64,000 nucleotides of DNA, taken from the NCBI RefSeq assembly GCF_027943255.1, contig NC_072893.1, positions 127,781,784 to 127,845,783 on the forward strand, read 5' to 3'. The translations under genes were made by a program, and so were the position numbers. The notes below the pieces were generated by a model. It was not told the DNA's origin. It saw only the letters and a program-made list of their open reading frames with translations, and made no database searches. The stretch is from Anastrepha obliqua (lineage: Eukaryota; Arthropoda; Insecta; Diptera; Tephritidae). This document shows, piece after piece, positions 34,375 through 47,300 of this stretch (its first letter is position 1; the number at the start of each line of letters is the position of its first letter).

Positions 34375-36925
34375 TTTTTTTATTATTATTATTATTTAGT
34401 GACTGGTATGAATACCAGTACTAAAATTATGTTTGAGCATTGGCTGCAGAGGCCATCAGCTCTGTGTCGTCTGTGGGTGTCTGGATTATTTGCTATATTG
34501 TCATTTCGATAGTTTTAATGAATTTGCTTATTTTTTCGATGTTTGAATGACTAGGAATGGCGAGGATGTCGCTTATTTGTTCTGAGTTTAGTATTTCTTT
34601 TCTTGCGTTGGCGTGATTTGGACATTTGTTGAGGATGTGGTCCAATGTTTGGTTTGTGTTGCAGGTTGTACAGATAGGGTGATTTTCTTTTTTTAAGATA
34701 TGTTCATGGGTCTGTGTTGTGTGGCCTAGGCGAAGGCGGGAGAAAATTCGGGATTTAAATCCGTGTATATTTGTTGGGTAGAGTGGAGGGTTTCCATTCT
34801 TATTAATATTAGAATAGTGTTCGTGCTTGTAGTTTTTTAATGATTGCCGCTGTTTGTGTATTATGCATGTATTTATATGTCGTTTTATATCGAGTCTTTC
34901 TGTTTTTGGGCTGGTTATAATTGGGGCATTGCAAGCGAATTTCGCTGCATTATCGGCATATGTGTTTCCCTCGATACCTCTGTGTCCTGGGACCCACAGC
35001 AGTTTTAGTAATTTACTGTTTTTATTAGCAAATCCCTTATTTGATTAACAGTTTCCCATTTGTTGCAAGTGGGATTACTAGCCGCTTGAATGACTGACAA
35101 GCTGTCGGAGCATATTATGGTTTTCGTCTTTTTCTGGATAGATAGCACCATAGCTTCGTGTATTGATGCTGCTTCTGCCGAGAATATAGAAGAGTAAGGG
35201 AACATGGTTTTTAAACTTAAAAATATGCCATCTTCGGATGTTACGCTGAATGCAACATTGTCTTCCGTTCTAGATCCGTCAGTAAAGACTATTGACCAGC
35301 CGTAATTTTTATGGGTATTGACTTTTTCGAGAAAAAGCTGCTTAAATATTGGATTGGTGATGTTGTCTTTTTTATGTGTATGAAGTGTGGTATCACATGT
35401 GTGAGTGCTTAATTTCCAAGGAGGATTATAATAGGAGAGTGTTTGCGGTTTTGTTTCTAAGTTATATCCGCGGGAAACATTAATGATTTTGAGTAGCGCA
35501 GGCGTAACGTTGTAGCTTCTTTTGGATGGTAGCAGTTTTTTTACGTCATCTTTTATAATTGATGTATTTAAGAAAAGTGTTTTTGGAATAAGTTTAGAGT
35601 TGATTTCTTGGATTCGTTCTTCAAGTGTAGGCAAGCCAGATTCAATATGGAGGATTCTTATTGGGGTGGTGCGGAAGGCAAATAGGCTGCTTCTGATAGC
35701 TTTGTTGTACATGGGTTTTATGATATTGAGTGTAGTTTTGGATGCGGAGCCATATAAGAAACGACCGTAGTCAATTTTGCTTATGATTATTGCTTTAGTG
35801 ATGTGTATAAGTGTGTTTATGTGAACATACCCTTTGTGTGATAGGTAAGATAGTGAATTGATTCTGGGCTGCAGGTCTTTCTTTAGTTTTAGGAGATGTT
35901 TCTTCCAAGAGTAGTTTTTTGTGAATATGAGTCCTAATATACGGAGTTCTTGGACGTTTTCGATTGGTTGTTGGTTTAGTTATATTGAGTGGGTGTGATA
36001 ATCGCATTTGGTCTTTTTGCATATGTGTAGCCTTTTCGTTTTTTCGAGCGAAATTTTTGCCCCTGAAGTTATGGTCCAGTCCTCAATTTCTTTCAAAACA
36101 TCTTCAAGGATTTGATTGGATTCGGAAACATCCTTCGCTTTGCATAGTAGGAAAACGTCGTCGGCGTAAGCACAGTGGTCTACAAGTTTATGTTTTAGAA
36201 TTATGTTGCTGATTTCGTTAAATGCGATCGAAAAAAGTAAGACCGAGAGTGGTGACCCTTGGGGGATACCGTTCGTTAATGGATGTAGATTGGAATGAAT
36301 GCCATTTATCTTGACTCGGATTTTTCGGTTTATAAGAAAAGATTTGACGAATTTAAAAATTTTTGGTCAACCTGCCATTGTCGAAGTTTCTCTAAAATAA
36401 CATGTGCTCCTATCCTATCGAAAGCTTTTTCAAAGTCTATTGACAATATAGAGATGTGGTTGTGCGTTGATAAGGACTTTGCCACATGGTAGTCGATGTG
36501 CAACAGGGCATCCGTACATCCTCGTCCTGGTCGGAATCCGACCTGGTTAGATGAAATAAGCCTTTTTGTTTCGGTAAACCATAGCAAACGCGCCGCCACT
36601 ATCTTCTCTACTAGTTTCGAGAGGCACGAAATTAGCGAGATGGGGCGGTAGGATTCAAGAAGGTTTGGCTCTTTTTGAGGTTTTGGAATGGGGATGATAG
36701 TTGCACTTTTCCAGTTTTGGGGAATGGTACCGGATTGAAAGATGTTGTTGTATAACGCTAGAAGCCTCCCTTTTGCAGATATGCTCAGGTGTTTGATCAT
36801 TGGGTATGATATGCGATCAAATCCTGGCGTTTTGCCTTTTGTTAGCTTTAAAGTGAAAAGCATTTCCTCCATTGAGATGCTATTTTCCATTTTCTTGGCT
36901 GTTGTGTTAGTTACTTTAATTGGTG
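34375..36925 (-). mobile_element. 5'-truncated I-type LINE
   Basis: The element is about 2.55 kb, between 10-bp target duplications TTATTAATTA (34365-34374 and 36926-36935). On the minus strand it encodes reverse transcriptase (GFRPGRGCTDALLHID, SIDFEKAFDRIG, and a YADD box near 36160). RNase H follows (IVFTDGSRTED, SAEAASIHEA, ICSDSLSVIQA), then a zinc-knuckle tail (CTTCNTNQTLDH...KCP). It ends in a (TAA)n tail rather than poly-A, a hallmark of I elements. The 5' end is cut inside the RT domain, and frameshifts separate RT from RNase H. It landed in a resident Tc1 element. Confidence 0.9.
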
Positions 36926-37042
36926 TTATTAATTAAAAACAAAAGGAACTTCAATATCTGCTTCAACAAAAGTCTACGTACTCTTACAAACAATATAATC
37001 TTATTAACTATAAGGAACAATATTTTCATTACAACTTTTAAT

Positions 37043-38079
37043 TTAGTATCTAGTGAGGCGATTTGGCATCGACATCACCAGTTTTTCAATGTGATTGGGA
37101 TCCATTGCGCATCACTCTTGGTACAATGCTTTTCGCAGGAGGTTTTTATTGCTTAAGTGGTGCATATTCCACACGTGTTCAATCGGATTTATATCCGAGC
37201 TCTGTCGTGGCGTCTCCAAAATGTGTGGAGTGTTGTACGCGAGGTACAGCCTGGTGTTAATTGCGTTGTGTTTAGGGTCGTTGTCTTGCTGAAAATAGAA
37301 ATCGGAACCTATTCCCAATTTCTCGGCGCTGCTCTTCATATATACTTTTTTTCAAAATATGAATATACACGTATTGGTCCATCACTCCGTCGATAAATTC
37401 CAAATTTTCGACGCCTGCTGCAGTTATGCAGCCCCAAACCATAATATGGTATTATGGTATTTTTTGGACTTAGAGCTTCTCTTGGTCTCCTCCTTACGCG
37501 GAGACGCCCGTTTGAGCCAAAAATAGTGTACTTCAACTCATCTGAAAAGATAACCTTCCGCCAGAAGTCAATTGGTTTGTCCACATACGCTTTGGCAAAC
37601 TCTAAGCGCTTCCTTCTATTAATTAAATTTATGTGCGGCATCTTGCGAGGAGTGTAGGACCTAAAGTTATATGTTTTTATCGCTCTACGGACTGTTACCG
37701 GGTGCACCTCCTTGTCAATGTTGCGACCTAGCTCTGACGCAATCTGCACTGCGCTACAAAACGGGTCCTTGTCTACCAGATGCTTTATTGTGCGCCTGTC
37801 ACGATCGGAAAGTGCAGGTGGCCGGCCGGATTTTTTGTTATTTTTAATGCGTCCTTCGTATTTGAATCGCCCAATGACATTCTGAATAGTGAATTTGGTT
37901 CTACCCATAATCTTAGCTATCTCTGCATAATATTTTTGCTCTTTTGTGTAGAGATGCAGGATATTTCCATGAACATCGAGTGATAACTCTTTTCGACGCA
38001 TTTTGTCTATAAAAATCGAATATTTTGTCCAGCTCATGCAAAACACGCCAACTATAATGAATTTACTCAATTCACTCAT
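37043..38079 (-). pseudogene. Tc1 transposase pseudogene (DD34E)
   Basis: The ATG at 38079 (or the internal MRRKELS start) opens HTH motifs (YYAEIAKIMGRTKFTIQNVI, SGRPPALSDRDRR). The catalytic domain follows, with VIFSDELKYTIFG, FQQDNDPKHNA and SSDINPIEHVW, spaced 34 residues between second Asp and Glu. A frameshift near 37370 and an in-frame TGA near 37110, where EEW is expected, inactivate it. The end reads KLVMSMPNRLTRY and stops at 37043. Confidence 0.88.
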
Positions 38080-38365
38080 TACTGCACATATTTTTCAAAA
38101 ATTTTTATTTTTTTAAGAAGAACAGACAGCGTAAGAAATTAAGAGTACTTAGACTTTTGTTGACGCAAATATTTGATTATGTTCACATTCGTTGGAATAA
38201 TATAAGACTAAAATTAAAAGTAGTTTTTTTCTTTTGTAGCTTAGAAGAAAATATATTGTTTTATTAGCCTACATCAAAGTTTTTTAAATTTAACAAAAAT
38301 TTGGCCAAGTTACAGGGTGATTTGTGCAAATATAATAAGAGTACGGTGACTTAAGTGGCGCACTG

Positions 38366-41308
38366 TATTTCCTAAATTTGTATTGCTGATTTTATGGTAA
38401 CATAAAATAATCCCCAACCGCTTTTCTTAAACACCTCTGAAGTAGCAGTTCTTGGTCGAGAATGTATTCGGTTATATACAACTACAACTCAACTACATAT
38501 ATGAGGTTAGTAAGTACCAACTACTAACTACTTAGTAAGAAATACTAACCTCACACACCTCTATTTAGTTGGCTTACCCGTCTATATCATATGAAAACTT
38601 AATGTTGAAAATTTTATGAAAATGTCTAATGAAGCTTATTTTTAACATATGTATGTACATGCGTATGTTAACGTACAATGACAGAAACAACAAATTGGAT
38701 GCTTTCAAGTTATTTGTTAATTGAGTTGAAGATTTTACTGATGATTCAAAAAAATGTAAAACGAAAAATCACAACAAAAAAATGCATATCTGCAAAATGC
38801 AAAAATGACAAAAATCAATTGCTGATGGCTCGAAGAAATTGCTAAAATAATACAGCATGTTATTTTGATGTAGGTATAAAAGCGAGTATAAATGTATTTA
38901 GATTTTTTATTATAATATAACTTAAATGTTTATAATTACACGTATCTTTGTTGATCGTTTGTGCAAACATTTATTTGTGTAAATGCATACGTAGTATAGC
39001 TGCATATAATGATTTCGCATACTGAAATGCACAGACAGACTTGAAATATACCACAGCACATCAACGTTTACATACAACTGAGACTATAAGTTTGTAAATT
39101 GTTTTGAGTTTGCATTTTTAACTTTTACTTGACTTTTTTTATTTAATATTGAAATTCTTTAACTAGTGTCGTTTAGTAGTAATTATTGGATATTTGAATT
39201 AATCAGCAGCAAATTGTCGATTTTCAAATTTTTTTACTAGCGCAAATATAATTAAATATTCTATATTTCATGTTTGCCATACAACTACATACATATAAAT
39301 ATATTTATTAATGCAGCTTTTATAATTGATTGCGATTAGCATTTAAAGTTTACAAAATATTAAATTTTCATTTAATTCATTTGTTTTTGTATGTATTAAT
39401 TGTTTTGATTCTAAATCGTTCATATGTACGGATCTAAGTATGTATATTACCTATATTTCTATGCATATGTGTCTATAGGAAAATCTAAGAAGTAGAAAAG
39501 CCAGAGCACCAAGCAAATATTATATTTATAAAAAAACTTTCTTAAAAAATAAAAATTGTATTTTAAATTGAAGAACGCATAGGTATTTAATTTATATTAG
39601 TAATGTGTTGTGGTATAACAACGAAATTGTGAATTTGAAAATTTATTTTTTATTCAAAAATTTCAATATGTATTTCTTAAAATGCAGAATCGAAAATAGC
39701 AAATAAAATATATATATTTTTGTTTGATAAGATAAACGCTTAAGCCATAATATGTGTATATAATTTTCAAAAGGAATTAATTTTAAATAAAAAATATTTT
39801 AGTATGCATCAAATTGTATGCATACTTAGAATTACGCAAGCATTTTCCTTTTCAAGTTATTAACACTAGAAAGATCAAAATCGGGAATTACCAATAAATA
39901 TCAATGTTTTATTCATGTCTTATGATTTTATATTTGTTTCATTTTTTATAAAATTCGGGTAACATAGAAAAGTATTGAATGAATTTATTATTCAGTTAAA
40001 AATAGTTAAGTATTAAAAAGTACAATTTTCAGAACGCTATTGATGCTTGAAAAATTTGTATGAAAACAGTGACCGCTTCGGTCATTCTAGTGTTAATAAA
40101 AATATTTCCATAAGCAATTTAATGAGCGTTTTTCCTTCATCTCCTTATTTATATATTCGTAATATTTTTTTCTATGTTTTATATGCAACAAAATAGCGGC
40201 AATTAAGCATCTCAAAAAACTCAAGTGACTGCTCGCACAAAATAAAGGAATGCTGTGCTTAATTAAACTTCCAACAATGACCAGGAGTATGGTGTATATG
40301 TATACGTGTTTAAAAGTAACGGGCGGATATGGTATAGCACAAGTGTTTGTGATAAAGTAGTTCAAATAGTTAGATTGCAAGGGGTCGAAAGCATACATGT
40401 ATGTACATATGTGTATGCAATTGCATATTTTTTATGTAACGGTGGTGATACCTAGCGATTATGTATTGAGTACTTATACATATATACATGTAGTTATGTA
40501 TATTAGGTATATATGTATGTATGAGCAAAATTTAGAACATACTTCAAGGTGTGTGTGTGTGGGGCATAAGCACGTGAATTCTATTTAACAATACAAATAA
40601 CTGCAGCCCAAAGTCTCTATAAAGATTTGAAAGACATTTACATTTACCGTGTTCGTAGTTGTATTTATTTTTTTACTTTTTAGTCGCCCTGTATTTTTGT
40701 AAAGTACCTATGTCACCTTTCAATAGTCTACGTTTGTTGGCTTACTCTCCTCACGTCCAGAATTTTAATTTATACTTGTCATACGTAATATTAAACATTA
40801 CAAAAATATACTGTTTTTCAGCATGAAAACAACATAAATTACAAAAAGTATTATGTATAGGTTGTATATGTATGTATGTATATGATATTTTTAAAAGTAA
40901 GCATTATTATTATTAATCATAAAATAATACGAAATAGTTTTAGCAAGACAGAAACTACAGAAAAAAGTACGTCTAGGTGCAATGTTTCAAAATTCAAGAT
41001 AGTAATAAAAAAATATTTCGAAATAAAAAAGGGAACAATTTTGAAAACATTAGTTAATGAAATTGCAGCCCATATAGTTTTTTCAAGGCTTTTGAAAAGA
41101 AAAGCCACTTCTTGTGTTTTGATATTTGTTGTTGTGACTAATAGTAATGCACTTTTTTGCCGGGATCTGCTTTGTCTCCGCCATTAGTTAGCAGTCGTTT
41201 CGTCTGTTCTTAATTACTATTATTATTGTTACTGCGGTTGAAGTTATTGTTGTTGTATGTAGTTTTTTATGCTTACACCTGCACAGCTCTTCTCTGTTCT
41301 TCCCAGGC
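38366..41308. other. AT-rich non-coding DNA, includes Septin 1 3' region
   Basis: There is no supported gene. A 50-bp interrupted palindrome (GAGGTTAGTA...TACTAACCTC) lies at 38501-38550. TTTATT at 40664-40669 is a possible minus-strand AATAAA for Septin 1, but it is 640 nt from the stop, so this is uncertain. Confidence 0.4.
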
Positions 41309-44300
41309 CTATTGTCGCGCTTGTATTTTGGCCTGCATTTGTGCCAGCATCTCCTGCATGCGTCGCAATTCGGCCTCTTTCTCCTGCAATATTCGATCCT
41401 TCTCCGATATAACGCTGTTCACCACAATTTGCGTTGGCACCATGGAATCACGCTCTACTTTCATGCCATTTTCCTTACGTCCCTTGGCCAAACGTTCGGA
41501 GCGATAATTTTCATAATGTACTTCTTGTGTGACTTCCTGCAGATCCTGCATGTGAGTGCTGGAATGGGTGAGGAAAAGGAGAAGATTACTTAATTGCTTA
41601 GCATATTTGAAAAAAACATGATTAGATTAAATGATCGCGCCAAGGCGTGCCAATTGAGAGAAAGGAATTAAATTTCGATAGATTTTAACTTCTTTCGCTT
41701 TTTTTGTTTTTTGTTTATAATTATTTTTTACCAAACTTAAGGGGTTATAGCAGTTAGAATTTACAAAAAATTTATTTTTTTATTGTATTTAATGTACTTA
41801 ATGTACATACATATATTCAAGAATACACACAGAAAATGTAATATCGTTCCAAAGAATATTTTCGAAGTTACCCGTAAATTTGAGGAGGTTTGCCATTGCC
41901 TGCCGAGGGGCGACCGCTATTAGAAAAATGTTTTTCTTAATTTTGGGGTTTCACCGAGATTCGAACATACGTTCTCTCTGTGAACTCCGAATGGTAGTCA
42001 CGCACCAACCCATTCGGCTACGGAGGCCGCCGATTAGTCTTAAATTTTAACACGAGCTTCTTATATATATTTTTTTTTGATAATTAATCGAAGATTTTCC
42101 CTCACCGATAAATATTTTTTTTTTATAAACTATTTAAGGACGAAATTTTGGTCAAAAATCGATTTTTTTTTTTTTTTGAGAAACCGCCTTTTTGTCAAAA
42201 AAACGTATTTTGCTTATTCCTTTAATTTTTAATTGTACCAAACCTTACTTTAAAAACTACGCCTTCAATTCAACTCACATTAGCATAGTGCGCAACTTGA
42301 TAAAGTCACAGTGATCGGGATTTTCAACCTCTACAACGCCCCATGGATACAATCGACCACGCACTTTCTTGCCCTTCACTTCGAGTAGTGTATTCGCGCC
42401 ACACACTGCAAATGGAACCGCCTCCTTAAGCTGCTTTACTTGCTCTTTGTAATCCTCATCCTCGTCGGAATCACAATCGGGCAGTGGATATATTTTAATG
42501 CCATGATCCTCTATTTCTTGCATGATCCGACATTTTAAGCGCAGGATCTCCTTCTTCGTGAGGCAGTCAGCTTTCGCGATCACAGGCACAATATTTACTT
42601 TTGAGTGCAATTTTTTCATGAATTCGACATCGAGTGGCTTGAGGCTGTGGGAGCGAAAGAGATATCGATTAAAAAAGAATGCGAAAAATAGTAAAAGCCC
42701 GAGTTAGCACTGCCATTGATAACGGAAGGATATTTTTTTTAAATATTCCCTTATTTTTCTATACTCACCCATGCCCGAAAGGCGATATAAAATAGAAACA
42801 ACAGTGTATACGATTGTCGACAATGTTGCGTCGGTTCAGGCCGCTCTCATCGCGTAGGAAACGTTCATACTGTTCGTCAATATATGCTAGTATGGCGCTG
42901 AAACTATCCGAGTTATCGATGGCATCACCGAATCCCGGCGTATCCACAACTGTTAGACGCAATTTAACCCCGCGCTCCTCAATCTCAACTGTGGAGGCCT
43001 CTAATTTGACAGTTTGTTTTTGTTTTTCTGAAAGTAGGGAGGAATGCAAATGTTTTCGAAAATATTGAAAACCGATTTCTTTAAGCACTCACCTATGGCA
43101 TCTGTTATCACCCGCTCCGGATATAGATCCGTCAAAAACAGACTATTGACCAATGTCGATTTCCCCAGTCCCGACTCGCCAACTACCATCAATGTGAATT
43201 CGAAGCCTTTTTTCACCGATTTGCGATGAACCTGGTTCGGCAGATTGGCGAAGCCGACATAACCAGGCGTTTCAATACTCGAAAACTGTAAATAAGATGT
43301 GGAAAATGAAAATAAGGGTCAGAAAAAATATACAAAAATTTTAAATGAGGGGTGGCGAATAAACAATTAAACGGAATGTAACAAAATGTAATTAATGCGA
43401 AAAACACCGACCGATTGCAGTAGCAGTTGCCGCACTTTTGCGGTAATTATGTGGCCGGCTGGACGGTCAGACGTTCGGTCAATATGAAAACGTGACGCCG
43501 CATTAGCCGCGTGTTTTAGTGGCCATCACAAAAACGAACAGAGCGGATTTGAAAATGTAAATTGCATTCATTGGCGCTGTGTTTGATGAATCCAGATGGG
43601 TTGGGTTAGTGGCATTCTTTTTTTTTTTTTGTTTTTGTTTTGAACTTGCATTTCCAGGCGACTAAGCGATAAGCTCTTGTGTACATACAAATGCAAGCGT
43701 GTTGGTTACAAAAAGAAAAAATAAAAAAACATTTTCATGACATTCACACGATACCAAAGAGATTAAAGTGATGGCGAATTAGTTAACACTACACCTTACA
43801 GCGGATGTACATGCGATGTATCTGTACATGTGACCGATAACTGCTTTCTGTACAAATTGGGGATTTGCCGTTTAATCTTTAAGCTTTTTAATATCTGCAG
43901 TTCTGCACTTCTAAACTTAAACTATCAAATGTTTGTGAAACTTGCTACTTTACAAATTTCGCGCCTTATACTTTTTGTATTCTTAAATATTATATTTTTT
44001 TAGTAGATTCACTTCTCAGGTGATCGGTTATTCAGTAATTATTTCTGTAAAAAGTCAGACAGCACTGTTGATATGCTTTTTTTTAATAACAATTCTCCAT
44101 ATTCTTTGTTGGGCTATGCAGTCAGACAGTTACTCAAATTGCCCAGCAAGCTGCAAAGTGCATTACTGCTGACGAGCAACAAACGAGTGTTGGGCATGCG
44201 ATAAGGAATAGCCCGAAACGCAGCGAACACAAAAATAATCACTACAACTGCAGCAAATACACACACGTCTAATTGAAGCAAAAATACACAGACGTCACCA

Positions 44301-47300
44301 ATAGCAGCTTGACGGCAATTGGTGTGAAGATTTGTGGTGAATTTAAAGCGTATTATATGTCTTTAACCGAATGTGTTGTAGTTGTTGTTGTTGCAGTCGC
44401 TGCATTACTCGGAGTAATATGATTCACTTGTAAATTATAAATGACTAAATTTAATGGAATCAAAGTAGGATTTTAAAATCAAAAGCGAATGCGAGAGGGT
44501 TTGAACAACAGAATTTTTCATTAATTGCATGACTTGAAGTGTTGAATTTCAATTCGATGGGCAAAAATAATAAAAACCGGGAAAGAGGAGTAGCAAAAGG
44601 AAATTACTATGAGAAAATAATGAAATATAATGAGATATGATGGAAACTGATGGGATAAGAAAAATAAATAGATAAAATACGAAAAAGTACAACGAAAAAT
44701 AAATATAAAAAAAAATTGTAAAGGACTATTTTATCAACTAATCTCTAAAAACTAGTCCACTTTTCTTGTCAAATGCTATAATAAAAAGGGACCAAATGAA
44801 ATAAAACTCAAATTTGATATAACAGAAAATTAAGTAAAATATAAAAACAAAGTAACAAAATAAAAGTTTATGAATAAAATTTAAGTAAATAATAAAATAG
44901 AACTAAAATGAGTGAAAATCTATGTACAATTGGCGCTTCCACCCTTTTTGTGTGATTCGCCGAAGTCGTCCTATTTGTAGTGTGTGGCTTAAGGGGTTAT
45001 ATACAGTTAGAATTTCCAAAAAATAGATTTTTTTTCTTAAGGTACATATGTAAATACATTTAAGAATGCACAAAGAAAATTTAATATCGTTCCGGTGAAT
45101 ATTTTCGAAGTTACATACAAACAAAATTTTATCCTATGTAAAGTGCAAAATGGTGTTTTCAAAGTCAGTGACCAACATTACACGAAAACCATTAGTCTCA
45201 AAATTTAACATTTAAATATATTTTTTAGTAATTAATCGAAGATTTTTTCTCACCGATAAATATATATACATATATATTTTTATAAACAATTTAAGGACGA
45301 AATTTTTTTTGAAAAACTGCCATTTGGTCACAAAAATTTATTTTGCTTATTCCTTAGATTAATTACTAGATTTAACATTACTTTAACGAAATCTGTTTGG
45401 TTTTTTAATTTCGGAGGATCGAGTTCAGAGACATAGTGGTCACCGCAAAACGTCTTTTTTTGAGAGAAGCTCCCGGAGATCAGCTGCAGCTCCTTTTCAA
45501 ATAAATATTTTTACTAATAATAAGTCTTAAAATACAATTAAAAGATAACATAATATGTGTACAGATTTTTAGATCAATAAATTTAAAAGTTTTCTCAGAA
45601 AAAATTCTGGAAAAATAGTTTTTTTCGGCCTTCTAACTGTATATAACCCCTTAATATTTTTTACAATGGAAGGACCTATGTCGGGAACCGCAGGCGTTTT
45701 TTATGAGAAGCTTCTTCATGGCAGAAATACACTCGGAGGTTTGCTATTGTCTGCCGAGGAGAGACCGCTTTTAGAATAAACTTTTTCTATTAATTAATGT
45801 TTCGACCCTTCGCACTTCCGAATGGTAGTCACGCACAAAACATTCGGCTACGGCGGCCATAATGTAAAACAGATTATAAAAGAATAAAAACCGGCAGCAA
45901 AATTCACAAAACCATACCTCATAACACTTGCAATATTTACTACATTTTTTCTTCTTGACTCATATAGGTATATTATACAGGGTGAACGATATGAAGTGTT
46001 ACCAACTTCACACTGCTTGCATCTGTAAAACAGCTCATGACATCAACGGTAAAATTGTTCTAATGACAGTTCAATATATTCTTTATAAGCCATCAAAAGC
46101 ATTTGCGTCTCAGTTTTGTTGAATTTTTTTTCTGTGATGGAATTCAAACGTAATAGAGTGATTGCATTATATTTGGCTGGAAAATCACAACCAGCCATTG
46201 TTCGTGAGCTCAGTCACCTCAAAGCGAATAAAATGTTTGTGTATCGCACTATAAAACGTTACAATGATACTGGTAGCATTGCAAAACGCTATGGAAACGA
46301 AATCCACGTCGAAGTGGAAGAAAACTGGTCAAAGACCTGAAAATATCACAAGACAGCATTCGACGCATATTGAAAAATGAGCTCAAGGTCAAGGCTTACA
46401 AGTTCCAAAAAGCACATGATCTTTCAACCCAGCAAAAAAAGTTCGCTGCGAAAGAACAAAGGAGTTGTTACGCTTGCACTTACGTGGCGAATTTCCTAAC
46501 ATTGTGTTTTCTGATGAAAAAAAATTCTAATTGAACAGTTCATAAACACTCAAAACGATCGTGTTTACTTGACCGAACGCTCATACGAGAATTTGAGCCT
46601 ACGTGAAGCAATTTCCCATCGCAAGTAATGGTTTGGGCCGCAGTGACCGCTGATGGACGCTCTCCAATCGTTTTTATCGAGCCTGGTGTCAAAGTGAATA
46701 CGACTTATTATCGGGAAAATGTTTTAGAAGCTGCTTTCCGTCGTAGACCATGGACGTTCCAACAGGACGCGACACCGTCTCATAAAGCTCGTGTGATTCA
46801 AGAATGGTTAAAAAATCATGTTCCACACTTTATTTCGTCCACACAATGGCTTTCGAATTCGCCAGACGCAAATCCGATGGACTATTCCATCTGGTCCATT
46901 TTGGAGAGCAAGGTGAGGACTAAAACATATGCCAGTATGGATGCGCTGAAAAAAGCGATTATACGATAATGGGCCAAAATACCTCAAAATTACATTCGTG
47001 CAGTATGCAACTCATTTTTTGACCGTTTGAAGGCTATAGTCAAGGCAAAAGGTGGTCATATCGAGCTAAAGTGAATATATGTTAAAATTGAAATCATTTT
47101 TGAACAATTTTGTCTTTGAAATCAATAAAAACTAATTTCACACAAAAAAGTTATGATGTTTTGAATAGGTAACACTTCATATCGTTCACCCATATATACA
47201 TAATATGTACGTATTATGTTACAACAATTGCCTACATCCAAATGTGAGCAGTGGTGAATGCATACCATACATGTTTATACGAAAATATGCATGTAAATTT

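Larger units (their letters stand above)
34198..38365 (-). mobile_element. Tc1-like element split by a LINE insertion
   Basis: Inverted termini of about 125 bp (34198-34325 and 38238-38365) begin CARTGYKCCACTTAAGTC and are flanked by TA (34196-34197, 38366-38367). An inner repeat pair reads AGAGTACTTAGACTTTTG near 38142, with its inverse at 36966-36985. Without the LINE at 34375-36925 and its duplicated target the element is about 1.6 kb, the normal Tc1 size. It encodes a broken transposase on the minus strand. Confidence 0.9.
41559..42278 (-). other. Septin 1 intron 4, mostly transposon
   Basis: The intron donor is AT/GTGAGT at 42278 and the acceptor CCATTCCAG ends at 41559. Nearly all of its 720 bp is a TTAA-type element (from 41737) interrupted by a SINE. 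Confidence 0.85.
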
